This document shows, piece by piece, positions 1-8,189 of a stretch of DNA of 64,000 bases; within the stretch, counting starts at the first letter, position 1; each line of letters begins with the position of its first letter. The notes under the pieces were generated by a model, which saw nothing but the letters and a program-made list of their open reading frames with translations, had not been told where the DNA came from and ran no database searches. Source of the stretch: Clostridia bacterium (lineage in GTDB: Bacteria; Bacillota; Clostridia; UBA1381). The stretch is taken from positions 62,001 to 126,000 of the forward strand of contig CAADTH010000050.1 in assembly GCA_900751885.1 (NCBI GenBank), given 5' to 3'. A program made the translations under genes and the position numbers.

Positions 1-1173
1 AAGAGAGCCCATGCCTCGGTAGACCTTAAAGCGTCTGCCCTGATAAATCTCGAATTCGCCCGGGCTTTCCTCACAGCCTGCGAACAGGCTTCCCATCATG
101 ACAACGTCCGCGCCCGCGGCGATTGCCTTTGTGATATCGCCTGAGTATTTGATGCCGCCGTCGGCTATGACAGGAACGCCGTATTTCTTTGCAACCTGCG
201 ATACGTCGTAGATGGCGGTGATTTGCGGTGCGCCGATGCCTGCAATTACGCGGGTGGTGCAGATAGACCCAGGACCGATTCCGACCTTGACACAATCCGC
301 GCCCGCCTTAATCAAATCCTCTGCCGCTTCGCCTGTGGCGATATTTCCGACGATGACAGGCAGACCCGGGAACGCATTTTTGATTTCTTTTACTTTATTG
401 ATGATATTTTGGGAGTGTCCATGTGCAGAATCGAGAACAATTACGTCTACTCCTGCCGTGACAACCGCCTGAACGCGCTCAAGTGCATCGGCTGTCACGC
501 CGATTGCCGCGCCGGCGAGAAGCCGTCCGCCTGCGTCGCGCGCAGAGTTTGGATACTGGACTGCCTTTTCGATATCCTTAATGGTAATCAGTCCCTTGAG
601 GTATCCCTCCTTGTCCACGATTGGAAGCTTTTCAATCTTATATTTTCTGAGAATCTCCTGCGCTTCGTCGAGGGTGGTACCCTCTGGAGCGGTAATCAGA
701 TTCTCATGCGTCATAGCCTGACTGATTTTTTTGGAGAAATCCGTCTCAAAGCGGAGGTCGCGGTTGGTGATAATACCGACGAGCTTTCCGGCCTCATCAG
801 TGACAGGAACGCCTGAAATTTTATAGCGGCCCATCAAATCGTCCGCGTCCTTTATGGTATGCTCTGCCGACAGGCTGAAGGGATTGACGATAACGCCGTT
901 TTCAGAGCGTTTTACCTTATCTACCTCAGCGGCCTGTTCCTCAATGGTCATATTTTTATGGATGATTCCGATGCCGCCCTCGCGCGCGATTGCGATTGCC
1001 ATCGGCGCCTCTGTCACAGTATCCATGGCAGAGCTCATCATCGGGATGTTCAGGCGGATGGTCTTTGTCAAATTGGTGGACAGGTCTACCTCGTTTGGCA
1101 GAATGTCGGACGCTTGCGGAAGAAGCAGAACATCATCGAATGTGAGCCCTTCTTTTGCAAACTTATCCTGCAT
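1..1173 (-). CDS. guaB: IMP dehydrogenase, 3' end cut by window edge
   Basis: Catalyses NAD-dependent oxidation of IMP to XMP, the committed step of GMP synthesis, in the cytosol. I translated it from the reverse strand: it starts MQDKFAKEGLTFDDVLLLP, the usual IMPDH beginning, and 391 codons are visible of about 485 expected. A CBS-domain pair lies at about residues 95-205 (phrases such as KISGVPVTDEAGKLVG). The active-site loop GSICTTR places the catalytic cysteine at about residue 305, and the flap YRGMGSL is the last thing seen before the edge. The ATG follows a GAGGAG ribosome-binding site. A promoter lies upstream and nothing resembling a riboswitch separates them. The identification is safe; the C-terminus is outside the window, so its integrity cannot be judged. 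Confidence 0.97.
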   Translation of the reverse strand, partial: MQDKFAKEGLTFDDVLLLPQASDILPNEVDLSTNLTKTIRLNIPMMSSAMDTVTEAPMAIAIAREGGIGIIHKNMTIEEQAAEVDKVKRSENGVIVNPFSLSAEHTIKDADDLMGRYKISGVPVTDEAGKLVGIITNRDLRFETDFSKKISQAMTHENLITAPEGTTLDEAQEILRKYKIEKLPIVDKEGYLKGLITIKDIEKAVQYPNSARDAGGRLLAGAAIGVTADALERVQAVVTAGVDVIVLDSAHGHSQNIINKVKEIKNAFPGLPVIVGNIATGEAAEDLIKAGADCVKVGIGPGSICTTRVIAGIGAPQITAIYDVSQVAKKYGVPVIADGGIKYSGDITKAIAAGADVVMMGSLFAGCEESPGEFEIYQGRRFKVYRGMGSL

Positions 1174-1223
1174 AAAACAACAACTCCTCTCTTTTGTAGC
1201 TACGTCTGATATTGATTTTATCT

Positions 1224-1252
1224 ATTCTATCAAATTGGACAAAATTTTTCAA
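1224..1252 (-). promoter_or_regulatory. guaB sigma-A promoter
   Basis: On the minus strand TTGAAA (1252-1247) and TAGAAT (1229-1224) are separated by exactly 17 bp, ending about 50 bp before the guaB start codon. The leader is short and shows no strong hairpin. Confidence 0.6.
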
Positions 1253-1297
1253 GAGATTTATGCAATGATACAAAATTTTTCTGCATAATTGGGAGTA

Positions 1298-2260
1298 TTA
1301 TACAGAAATTGCGTATTGCTGTAGGGTATGGATGAGTTCGTCAAGGTCTGTGATGCGAAAGACCTGCTCTCGGATGTGGGCGCCGCCGCGCATTCCCTTG
1401 ATGTACCACGCGATATGCTTGCGCGCTTCCTTGATTCCGCGGCTTTCGCCCTTACAGTCCACCAACATTTGCACCTGCTCGATTGCCTGATGAATGCGAT
1501 CTTGGGCGGTGGGTTGGAAGGAGACAGCGCCTGTGGTGAGAAGCTCGTTGATTTGGCGGAAGAGAAACGGATTTCCCTGTGCGCCGCGTCCAACCATGAC
1601 AGCGTCACAGCCGGTGGCATTCATCATGGAGAGGGCGTCCTCTGCGCGGAAGATGTCACCGTTTCCAATGACAGGGATGGACACGGCTTCCTTGACTGCG
1701 CGGATAGTGTTCCAATCCGCCGTACCAGAGTAAAACTGCATGCGCGTGCGTCCGTGCACGGTGATTGCCGCCGCGCCGCTTTGCTCTAAAATTTTGGCAA
1801 ACTCGACAGCATTACAGCTTACATCGTCCCAGCCCTTGCGGATTTTGACAGTGACGGGAAGGTTGGTGGCACGGGCAGCGGCACGGACAATCTCACCTGC
1901 GAGATGAGGTGACTTCATCAGTGCGCTTCCGTCACCATTATTCACGATTTTCGGCGCAGGACAACCCATGTTGATGTCGATGAGGTCTGCGCCATGCTGT
2001 GTAACCGTCCGGGCGGCTTCCGCCATGATAGCAGGGTCAGAGCCGAAAATCTGTACGGCGGCCGGGCGTTCGTCCGGATGAAGCTCCATTAAGGCGGCAG
2101 TCTTTTTGTCCCCGAAATGGAGCGCTTTCGCGCTCACCATCTCTGAATAGGTCAGCGCCGCGCCCCAGCGGCGGCAAATCAGGCGGAAGGGAAGGTCGGT
2201 AACGCCTGCCATGGGAGCGAGAAAGACTGGAAAATCAAAGGATAGGTTCCCTAATTTCAT
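1298..2260 (-). CDS. dusB: tRNA-dihydrouridine synthase, DusB type
   Basis: A flavin enzyme that reduces uridine to dihydrouridine in the D loop of tRNAs, in the cytosol. The 320-residue length is normal. The N-terminal TIM barrel has the family signature FLAPMAGVTDLPFR at residues 13-26, and the catalytic cysteine sits in NMGCPAPK at residue 100. Phosphate/FMN-binding stretches follow (GNGDIF near 200, VMVGRGAQGNP near 223). The C-terminal helical part (about 245-320) carries the tRNA-binding region with ARKHIAWYIKG. It starts at ATG 2260 behind CAGGAG. It stands alone and shares its minus-strand direction with guaB, but each has its own promoter. Assignment to DusB rather than another Dus subtype is by overall resemblance. 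Confidence 0.93.
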   Translation of the reverse strand: MKLGNLSFDFPVFLAPMAGVTDLPFRLICRRWGAALTYSEMVSAKALHFGDKKTAALMELHPDERPAAVQIFGSDPAIMAEAARTVTQHGADLIDINMGCPAPKIVNNGDGSALMKSPHLAGEIVRAAARATNLPVTVKIRKGWDDVSCNAVEFAKILEQSGAAAITVHGRTRMQFYSGTADWNTIRAVKEAVSIPVIGNGDIFRAEDALSMMNATGCDAVMVGRGAQGNPFLFRQINELLTTGAVSFQPTAQDRIHQAIEQVQMLVDCKGESRGIKEARKHIAWYIKGMRGGAHIREQVFRITDLDELIHTLQQYAISV

Positions 2261-2286
2261 TGTACTATCTCCTGTTTTTTCTTTCT

Positions 2287-2315
2287 ATTATAGCGGAAAA
2301 CAGGGGCTAGTGCAA
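2287..2315 (-). promoter_or_regulatory. dusB sigma-A promoter
   Basis: Minus-strand TTGCAC (2315-2310), 17-bp spacer, perfect TATAAT (2292-2287), ending 26 bp before the dusB ATG. Confidence 0.65.
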
Positions 2316-2462
2316 TGGGGAGAAAAAGGAAGCGCCAAAATAGAAGAACTATGCTATACTGATGAGTGAAACAAGACAATAAAAAAATACATAAAAATTT
2401 TGTCACAACCGCTGGACGAGGGGAGTCTAATTAGGATGAAATATAAAAAGGAGGGGGAAAAC

Positions 2463-3317
2463 GTGCACAATGAAATTGTTGTGTTAATTGACAAGGCACT
2501 GGGTGGAGACAAAAAGGCGCTTGAGGGAGTGATTTTGAGTGTGCAGGATATGATTTACAATCTATCTTTGCGTATGCTCGGTACGCCGCACGACGCGGAG
2601 GATGCCGCGCAGGAGATTCTCATCAGGATTGTCACAAAGCTGTCAACGTTCCGCCGCGAGAGCGCATTTTCCACATGGGCATACCGGATTGCCGTCAATT
2701 ATTTGCTTGACTACAAAAAATCCATGTTTGCAAAACGGCCGCTCAGCTTTGATTTTTATGGAGAGGATATCGACCGTGGGTTTCTACCGGTTGACACGGA
2801 TACAGTCAAGGGAGTTGACGCCAATTTGTTGGCAGAGGAGCTGAAACAATCCTGCACCAACGTCATGCTGCAATGCTTGAAGCCGCAAAGCAGGCTGATT
2901 TATGTTCTTGGGGTCATGTTTCAGATGGACAGCAGGGTATGCGGTGAGCTTCTTGGGATTACGCCGGAAGCATACCGCCAGAGGCTGTCGCGGATTCGCA
3001 AGCAGGTCGGCGCGTTTCTAGGAGAATACTGCGGGCTGTCTGGAACAGGAAAATGCGATTGCAGGCGGCGGATTGGCTATGCCATAAAGACAAACAGGCT
3101 GAATCCCGGCTGCCTGGACTATACGAGCCTTCCGAAATTGGATGAGGACACAGTGCTCTGCTATACACAGGCGATGGAAGAGCTCGACGAGCTGTCGCTG
3201 GTGTTCGCCCAGCTTCCAAAATACCGCGCGCCGGAAGCGGTGCGGGGTTTTGTTGAAACACTCATGCAATCAGACAGCATGGAAATTATATGTGGAAACA
3301 CACAGGAGGAGAGATGA
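2463..3317 (+). CDS. ECF-like RNA polymerase sigma factor with long C-terminal extension
   Basis: A sigma-70 family factor that would direct RNA polymerase to a specific promoter set. Region 2 is clear at about residues 10-85 (DAEDAAQEILIRIVTKL, then STWAYRIAVNYLLDYKK), and region 4 at about 130-185 (CGELLGITPEAYRQRLSRIRKQ, a helix-turn-helix). A further 95 residues follow, including a cysteine pair GKCDCRRRIGYAI and another Cys near the end. I place the start at GTG 2463, 5 bases after AAGGAGGGGG; ATG 2436 and TTG 2400 are in frame upstream but less well placed. An extended -10 (TGCTATACT, 2352-2360) lies upstream. Its stop overlaps the start of the next gene (ATGA), so the two are cotranslated. 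The extension could be a small-molecule or redox-sensing module; that is inference. Confidence 0.85.
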   Translation: MHNEIVVLIDKALGGDKKALEGVILSVQDMIYNLSLRMLGTPHDAEDAAQEILIRIVTKLSTFRRESAFSTWAYRIAVNYLLDYKKSMFAKRPLSFDFYGEDIDRGFLPVDTDTVKGVDANLLAEELKQSCTNVMLQCLKPQSRLIYVLGVMFQMDSRVCGELLGITPEAYRQRLSRIRKQVGAFLGEYCGLSGTGKCDCRRRIGYAIKTNRLNPGCLDYTSLPKLDEDTVLCYTQAMEELDELSLVFAQLPKYRAPEAVRGFVETLMQSDSMEIICGNTQEER

Positions 3318-3643
3318 CAATGAAAGAAATGTTTGCCCCATTATTGATTGGAATAATCGCCGGAACGGTAGATGTACTGCCGATGATAAAAATGAATTTG
3401 GATAAATACTCGATTTGCTCGGCATTTATATTTTATCTCATTTTGCCGTATGTCATATTCCATACAACCCTATTTGAACGGGTATGGTGGATCAACGGAG
3501 GAATCATTGGACTTGCCCTTGCACTGCCGGTTATTATTTTGGTGGCAGGAACGCAGAAGGGAGCGGCGTTTCCTATGGCAATTATGTCGGCTGTGTTGGG
3601 AGCAATCATTGGGATTGCAGGTCATTTTATAATGAAGGCATGA
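3314..3643 (+). CDS. small polytopic membrane protein coupled to the sigma factor
   Basis: 109 residues with three or four hydrophobic segments (about 5-22, 30-50, 58-77, 85-105) and almost no soluble part, so an inner-membrane protein of unknown function. Translation begins at ATG 3314, with AGGAGG 4 bases upstream, and overlaps the sigma factor stop by ATGA. That overlap suggests the two are made in fixed ratio. By position it might be a membrane partner or anti-sigma of the upstream factor, but it has no zinc-binding anti-sigma motif and no cytosolic domain, so this is only a guess from context. Confidence 0.75.
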   Translation: MTMKEMFAPLLIGIIAGTVDVLPMIKMNLDKYSICSAFIFYLILPYVIFHTTLFERVWWINGGIIGLALALPVIILVAGTQKGAAFPMAIMSAVLGAIIGIAGHFIMKA

Positions 3644-3696
3644 AAAAAGCGTACCATATTTGACCGTTTTATGCCAGACAGATACCCAGATGTGAA

Positions 3697-3739
3697 AAAA
3701 CCACCGCTATCTGAAGAAAGTATCAGAAGCGGTGGTTTT
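3697..3739. terminator. bidirectional intrinsic terminator
   Basis: Arms AAAACCACCGCT (3697-3708) and AGCGGTGGTTTT (3728-3739) form a 12-bp perfect stem with A-rich and T-rich flanks. It sits between the sigma factor operon and the convergent shell-protein gene and can serve both. Confidence 0.85.
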
Positions 3740-3762
3740 GTATCAAAAATAAAAATGAAACA

Positions 3763-4479
3763 TTATTTCAAATACGGCTCATTCGCGGACTTTGGCACAG
3801 AGCCCATGGCGCCCAGCATAGAAAGCCCTGCTTCTCGCGCAGACAGGACAGCGGAGTGTACCGCGTTCGTCTCGCCTGTAAACACGGTAATGACCTCGTT
3901 GGAATGGCTGGTGCCCTTATCTGGGGTGCGGCAATCGGTGATAACGACATTGCCTGCCTTGACGGCGATGTCCGCCATGACAAGTCCGATTGCGGCAGGG
4001 GATGCGCAGGAGAAGCCGAACGCTTGCCCCTCGGGAATCCCAAACACTTGGGACAGCACAGCGCCTGAACGTGCGCTGTACTGCATTTCGAGATGTCCTG
4101 CATCGCTGATATAAAGCTCTCCCACGTGGCGGTCGGTAAGCGCTAGGGCAAGTTCTACGGCACGGCGTGCGTCTGAGACATCACGCGCACCGAGGACAAT
4201 AAAGCTGCCGTGCCCGCCCCAGCCCTTGGTATCGCGCGGAAGCTGTACGGTCAGAAGGGTGGTATTGGTGGATTTGACCGCCTCATCGACTGCCATGAGC
4301 TGTCCTGCCGCGCCTGTGCGGGAGCTTAGGATGCCGACGGAGCGGTAGGCTGGGTCAAAGCCCATCTGTACGCGCAGGGAATCGTCTATATTGGCAATCA
4401 CAAGCCCGATGGTATCACAGAGGGCTGTACCGACAAATTCGGGAAGTGGGCAGTGACTGAATGCACTTTTATCTATCAT
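3763..4479 (-). CDS. PduB-like tandem bacterial microcompartment shell protein
   Basis: Resembles PduB, a double-BMC-domain (trimeric) shell protein of propanediol-utilisation-type microcompartments. Diagnostic phrases run the whole length: FVGTALCDTIGLVIANID, YRSVGILSSRTGAAGQLMA, ADEAVK-type VDEAVKSTNT, LPRDTKGWGGHGSF (about residues 84-97), AGHLEMQYSARSGAVL, and AAIGLVMADIAVKAGNV. At 238 residues it is a little shorter than PduB because the N-terminal tail is missing. The start is ATG 4479 behind TTGGAG; an in-frame TTG sits at 4494. No other shell protein or encapsulated enzyme lies within the window, so the gene is an orphan here. It may contribute to a compartment encoded elsewhere or have been retained alone. 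It has its own promoter. Confidence 0.85.
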   Translation of the reverse strand: MIDKSAFSHCPLPEFVGTALCDTIGLVIANIDDSLRVQMGFDPAYRSVGILSSRTGAAGQLMAVDEAVKSTNTTLLTVQLPRDTKGWGGHGSFIVLGARDVSDARRAVELALALTDRHVGELYISDAGHLEMQYSARSGAVLSQVFGIPEGQAFGFSCASPAAIGLVMADIAVKAGNVVITDCRTPDKGTSHSNEVITVFTGETNAVHSAVLSAREAGLSMLGAMGSVPKSANEPYLK

Positions 4480-4508
4480 AGCGAAATACTCCAATGTTTT
4501 TTCTTATT

Positions 4509-4537
4509 ATTATAAGCGAATCAAAGAGAAAAAGCAA
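4509..4537 (-). promoter_or_regulatory. promoter of the PduB-like gene
   Basis: Minus-strand TTGCTT (4537-4532), 17-bp spacer, TATAAT (4514-4509), ending 30 bp before the start codon. Confidence 0.55.
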
Positions 4538-4575
4538 GAAAAGCCTGCACGGGACATGCAGAGGGGAAAACAGGG

Positions 4576-4610
4576 AAAATAAAAAAGCCGCCGGGTGGTT
4601 AACCGGCAGC
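4576..4610 (-). terminator. intrinsic terminator after the YneA-like gene
   Basis: Read on the minus strand, GCTGCCGG (4610-4603) pairs with CCGGCGGC (4594-4587) through one U-G pair, followed by TTTTTTATTTT. The wobble pair works only for minus-strand RNA, which fixes the direction. Confidence 0.8.
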
Positions 4611-4614
4611 CTTT

Positions 4615-4681
4615 GCGGCATAAGAGGGGCTTATACCGCCTATCTATAGGGTTTTCTTCCGGCAGAACAATCTGCCGGAAG
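4615..4681 (-). ncRNA. two extra hairpins between the YneA-like stop codon and its terminator
   Basis: Hairpin A has arms 4656-4666 and 4671-4681 (11 perfect pairs, 4-base loop). Hairpin B has arms 4615-4624 and 4630-4639 (9 pairs plus one G-U that exists only on the minus strand, 5-base loop). With the terminator they make three consecutive stem-loops in about 105 bases. This could be a structured 3' untranslated region protecting the mRNA, or a small RNA released from it. I do not recognise a family. Confidence 0.45.
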
Positions 4682-4696
4682 GGAATAATGGGATAG

Positions 4697-4999
4697 CTAT
4701 TTCATCGGAATACGGATTGTGTCGCATGGGCGGATACTCGCCGTGCGTAAATCGTTATATTCCATAATTTCATCGATGCGGCGGGAAAGATTTTTGTTTT
4801 GCGGATTGTTCTCCCGTGCGATATCCCAGAGGGTATCGCCTGTGCGCACTGTGTAGACAATCTCAAGAGGAGCATTGTTTGCGACTGCGCTGCTGGCAAG
4901 TCCAAATGCGCTCACCAGTCCGGCTGCCATAAGCGTACAAAGCAGAACGAAGCGGGAAAAACGCTTCGGGTTCGTAATTTTGATTCTTGTTCGTTTCAT
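4697..4999 (-). CDS. yneA: YneA-like LysM protein, probable SOS cell-division inhibitor
   Basis: A 100-residue protein with the layout of YneA, the Bacillus SOS-induced division suppressor. It has a basic N-terminus, one membrane segment or signal anchor (about residues 17-42), a short linker and a single LysM domain (about 47-97: YTVRTGDTLWDIARENNP, then IDEIMEYNDL and RPCDTIRIP) that would bind peptidoglycan at the cell surface. The length matches YneA. ATG 4999 follows GAGGAAAG. The upstream promoter carries two LexA-like boxes, which supports a DNA-damage role beyond the domain match. There is no lexA gene next door, unlike in Bacillus, so the name rests on domain order and regulation. 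The alternative is a generic LysM wall protein. Confidence 0.72.
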   Translation of the reverse strand: MKRTRIKITNPKRFSRFVLLCTLMAAGLVSAFGLASSAVANNAPLEIVYTVRTGDTLWDIARENNPQNKNLSRRIDEIMEYNDLRTASIRPCDTIRIPMK

Positions 5000-5019
5000 G
5001 ATTGCTTTCCTCCTCTAAC

Positions 5020-5069
5020 CGAATGTTTGTTTGTATAGTTAGTATACCAAAATGTATGTTCGGTGTCAA
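5020..5069 (-). promoter_or_regulatory. consensus promoter with two LexA-like boxes (SOS control)
   Basis: On the minus strand a perfect TTGACA (5069-5064), a 17-bp spacer and TATACT (5046-5041). Box 1, CGAATGTTTGTTTG at 5020-5033, sits over the predicted start of transcription. Box 2 at 5049-5062 lies inside the spacer and has one perfect half (CGAACATAC read on the minus strand). Both approximate the Gram-positive LexA consensus CGAAC-N4-GTTCG. A repressor bound here would block polymerase directly. Confidence 0.7.
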
Positions 5070-5344
5070 GAGAAAAAGAAAATTTGTTTGTACTATTTTT
5101 GTGCCACAACGAAAAAGAGGGAATCAAAAAAGCAGTTCGTCAAACTACACAAAAAACTCTGATTTTTATAAAAAAACGTTGTAAATCTATCTTTCAAAAC
5201 TGATAAATTTGTGATATTATAAGGTTGACGTAGAAGCGGTTTGTTCTATAGAGAAATCTGGGAGAATAAAGTGCGTTACGGTTTGTGAAAGGCAAAGGGT
5301 GGGCTTTTTACAAAGGGAGAGAAAGAAAGAGGAGGAAATGCCCA

Positions 5345-7861
5345 ATGAATGTATCAAAAAGATTAAAAAAGGCGGCTGCTCTCGGACTTGTTGCGGCACA
5401 GCTTGCGACGGTAGGGGCGGTTATGCCGATGGTAACAGCGTCAGCGGCTACTTCTATGACAAGACAGGTAGAAGCGCTTGACCGCGGTGTTGTGGCAGTA
5501 AAAACAGATGCGGGTGTATTTTTGTCCTGGAGACGTTTAGGTACAGAGGCAGAGGATACCCAGTTTACCGTATACCGTGACGGACAGGCGGTTGCGACCG
5601 GAGCTATCACAAACTATGTGGATAAAGACGGAACAAAGGATTCCAAATATGTGGTAGCGACAAACGGCACGACCATGTCCAAAGAGGTTTCCGTATGGGA
5701 AAACCAGTACTTATCGATTCCGCTTCAGGATCCACCGGAATCAGGGATGTATGACTATTCCAACAAGCCGGTCAAAAATATCATCTATACGCCAGGGGAC
5801 TCTTCTGTAGGTGATTTGGACGGCGACGGCGAATATGAAATCGTCATGCTGTGGAATCCAAACAACGCGCACGATGCGGCAACATCAGGATTTTCGGCAA
5901 AGGTATACATGGATGCGTATAAGATGGATGGAACATTCCTTTGGAGAATCGACATGGGCGTCAACATCCGTGCGGGCGCGCATGACACTCAGCTTCTCGT
6001 ATATGATTTCAACGGCGACGGAAAAGCAGAGGTTGTTGTGAGAACAGCTGACGGGACGGTTGCAGGAGATGGAACAGTGATCGGAGACGCTACGAAGAAC
6101 TGGGCAGAGCTCAACAACGGAAAGAACCTTCAGGGACCTCTTTATCTGACTGCGTTTGAAGGCGCGACAGGTAAGGTAATCGACACCGTTCCATTCGACC
6201 CGCAGACAGAGGACATTGGAAAAGAATTCGGTGACGATTTCGGTAACCGCTCAGAACGTTATCTTGCGACGGTTGCGTACATCAATGGAACGACTCCTTC
6301 CATTGTAGAGCAAAGAGGATACTATGGAGGCAAAAACGGAATCGGACCTGGAAGAACGGTGGTATCTACTTATGACCTGCAGGGCAATAAGCTGGTACAA
6401 AAATGGAGATTCGATACCAGAGAGCATCCAGACGCAGTCGGTCAGGGGAACCATTCCATGACAGCAGGCGATGTGGACGGCGACGGATTTGATGAAATCA
6501 TTTCTGGTTCTTTGGCGCTTGACCACGACGGGAAGATTCTTTGGAATACAGGATATGGTCATGGAGACGCGCACCACTTGGGTGATTTCGATCCGAGAAA
6601 CCCTGGACTTGAGTACATGAAGGTGTATGAGGGATGTCAGGATGCGCCCGGATTCATGGGTGCAAGAAACCAGACATGGGGACTTACGGTACAGGATGCA
6701 AAGACAGGTAAGGTATTGCAGTCCCGCGACGGTATCAAGGATACGGGACGTGGTATGATTGCAAACATCGGATACAAGGATAAATTTTATGTGGTAACTG
6801 CGGCAGGAAGCACAGGAACATATGATTCTGATGACAATGACGTGGCAGGTACCGTAAAGAGCATGCCAGTAAACGGCAGAATCTATTGGGACGGCGGACT
6901 TTCCGACCAGATGCAGGATCACGTGACCATCAGCAAATGGAATGATGCGGCAGCGAAGTTTGAGACCATCTTCACAGCAGATGGAGAGTCTATTAATGGA
7001 ACAAAGGGTAACATCAACATGCAGGGCGATATCATCGGTGACTGGCGTGAAGAAATCCTCACTTATAAGATGATTGACAATAAGGAAGAAAATACGAAGG
7101 TAAAAGTGGATGTTCAGGGAGAGGAAAGAGAAGTCGACGCTGTGATTTCCAATCCGAAATATGAGCTTCGTCTGTATACGACAGTCATTCCGACAGAGTA
7201 TAACTTCTATACCTTTATGCACGACGATATCTACAGAATCAGTGACGCAACATACAACGTTGCATACAATCAGCCGCCACACATCAGCTTCTATTTGAGC
7301 GATACCATCGATGGCTATAAGACACAGCCGGCTGCAAATGTAAAGCCGGTGGGAGACTTTAAGGAAGCGGCGTTTGACTCTTCCAAGCTTTCCGGAACGG
7401 GAGCGCCGGTAGAGACACCTTCTGCAAAGGCAGACGGCATTGTTCTGAAAATTGATTCCACAAAGGCGTTGACAGACGGTACGGTAAAGAATGTGCCGGT
7501 TGCACCGCAGATTGTAGATGGCAGAACTTTGGTTCCGGTACGTTTCATCTCTGAAAACATGGGCGGAACAGTCGGATTTGAAGCGGAAACGCAGAAGGTA
7601 TCCATTGATATCGACGGAAAACACATTGAAATGTTTATTGGAAACAATACCATGACAGTGGATGGAAATGAAATTGCATTGGATGTTGCACCAGCAATCT
7701 TTGGCGATGGAACAACAATGATTCCATTCCGCGCGCTGTGTGAAAACGCACTCGGCAAGTCTGTTGAGTGGAATGAAGCAAACCGTTTGGTTCTGATTTC
7801 ATCCTCTCCAAAGACGTATGACGATGCAACGCTTGCAGAGTATGCACAAAAGTTAAACTAA
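5345..7861 (+). CDS. secreted PL11 rhamnogalacturonan lyase with C-terminal stalk domain
   Basis: Cleaves the rhamnogalacturonan-I backbone of pectin by beta-elimination outside the cell. 838 residues: signal peptide (1 to about 37, ending SASA), a fibronectin-like N-terminal domain (about 40-135) and the eight-bladed PL11 propeller (about 145-665). The propeller has its repeated calcium-binding DxDGDG loops (GDLDGDGEYEIVM, DFNGDGKAEVVV, GDVDGDGFDEII) and phrases typical of the family (RAGAHDTQLLVYDFNG, GDWREEI). The last 130 residues form a CuAO_N or stalk domain with two GRTLVPVRFISE-type motifs. ATG 5345 is preceded by AGAGGAGG; upstream TTTCAA-17-TATTAT (5192-5220) may be its promoter. 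Residues for subtype (YesW versus YesX, endo versus exo) cannot be separated by eye; the signal peptide favours endo action. Confidence 0.92.
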   Translation: MNVSKRLKKAAALGLVAAQLATVGAVMPMVTASAATSMTRQVEALDRGVVAVKTDAGVFLSWRRLGTEAEDTQFTVYRDGQAVATGAITNYVDKDGTKDSKYVVATNGTTMSKEVSVWENQYLSIPLQDPPESGMYDYSNKPVKNIIYTPGDSSVGDLDGDGEYEIVMLWNPNNAHDAATSGFSAKVYMDAYKMDGTFLWRIDMGVNIRAGAHDTQLLVYDFNGDGKAEVVVRTADGTVAGDGTVIGDATKNWAELNNGKNLQGPLYLTAFEGATGKVIDTVPFDPQTEDIGKEFGDDFGNRSERYLATVAYINGTTPSIVEQRGYYGGKNGIGPGRTVVSTYDLQGNKLVQKWRFDTREHPDAVGQGNHSMTAGDVDGDGFDEIISGSLALDHDGKILWNTGYGHGDAHHLGDFDPRNPGLEYMKVYEGCQDAPGFMGARNQTWGLTVQDAKTGKVLQSRDGIKDTGRGMIANIGYKDKFYVVTAAGSTGTYDSDDNDVAGTVKSMPVNGRIYWDGGLSDQMQDHVTISKWNDAAAKFETIFTADGESINGTKGNINMQGDIIGDWREEILTYKMIDNKEENTKVKVDVQGEEREVDAVISNPKYELRLYTTVIPTEYNFYTFMHDDIYRISDATYNVAYNQPPHISFYLSDTIDGYKTQPAANVKPVGDFKEAAFDSSKLSGTGAPVETPSAKADGIVLKIDSTKALTDGTVKNVPVAPQIVDGRTLVPVRFISENMGGTVGFEAETQKVSIDIDGKHIEMFIGNNTMTVDGNEIALDVAPAIFGDGTTMIPFRALCENALGKSVEWNEANRLVLISSSPKTYDDATLAEYAQKLN

Positions 7862-7868
7862 GGATATT

Positions 7869-7910
7869 CAAAAAGAGCCGGCGGAAATTTTCTGCCGGCT
7901 CTTTTTTTGC
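7869..7910 (+). terminator. terminator after the PL11 gene
   Basis: Stem AGAGCCGGC (7874-7882) with GCCGGCTCT (7894-7902), then seven T. Confidence 0.9.
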
Positions 7911-8112
7911 TGTCTGTTTTCAGGAGGGAAACATTCATTTATTAGGAATAGAAATAATCGCCTGATATTTGGGCTTCAAAACAGGTTATGCCGGAAGTTA
8001 CTTTTTTTACGTTGGGATTGTAGTTATACTTTAAAAAGTCGAAAACAAAAGAAAATAGGCGAAAATAGAAAGAGAACTCAGTATTTGGAAGGAAAGTAAA
8101 AAGTGCGTCGGA

Positions 8113-8141
8113 TTGACTTCAGATTGAAGATGACATATAAT
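8113..8141 (+). promoter_or_regulatory. promoter of the HtrA/stalk operon
   Basis: TTGACT (8113-8118), 17-bp spacer, perfect TATAAT (8136-8141). It lies 48 bp before ATG 8190, which rules out the longer reading frame that opens at 8103. The rest of the 328-bp gap between the PL11 stop and this gene holds only the terminator above and AT-rich sequence. Confidence 0.8.
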
Positions 8142-8189
8142 AGAGAGAATATTAGACCAAAAATAACAAAAAAGGGAAGGAGAATACAT

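Noticed and set aside
6251..7624. A 457-residue open frame on the minus strand
   Set aside because: Antisense to the clearly coding PL11 gene; the product has no family features.
8103..8189. Upstream extension of the HtrA frame
   Set aside because: The operon's promoter lies inside it, so it is not translated.
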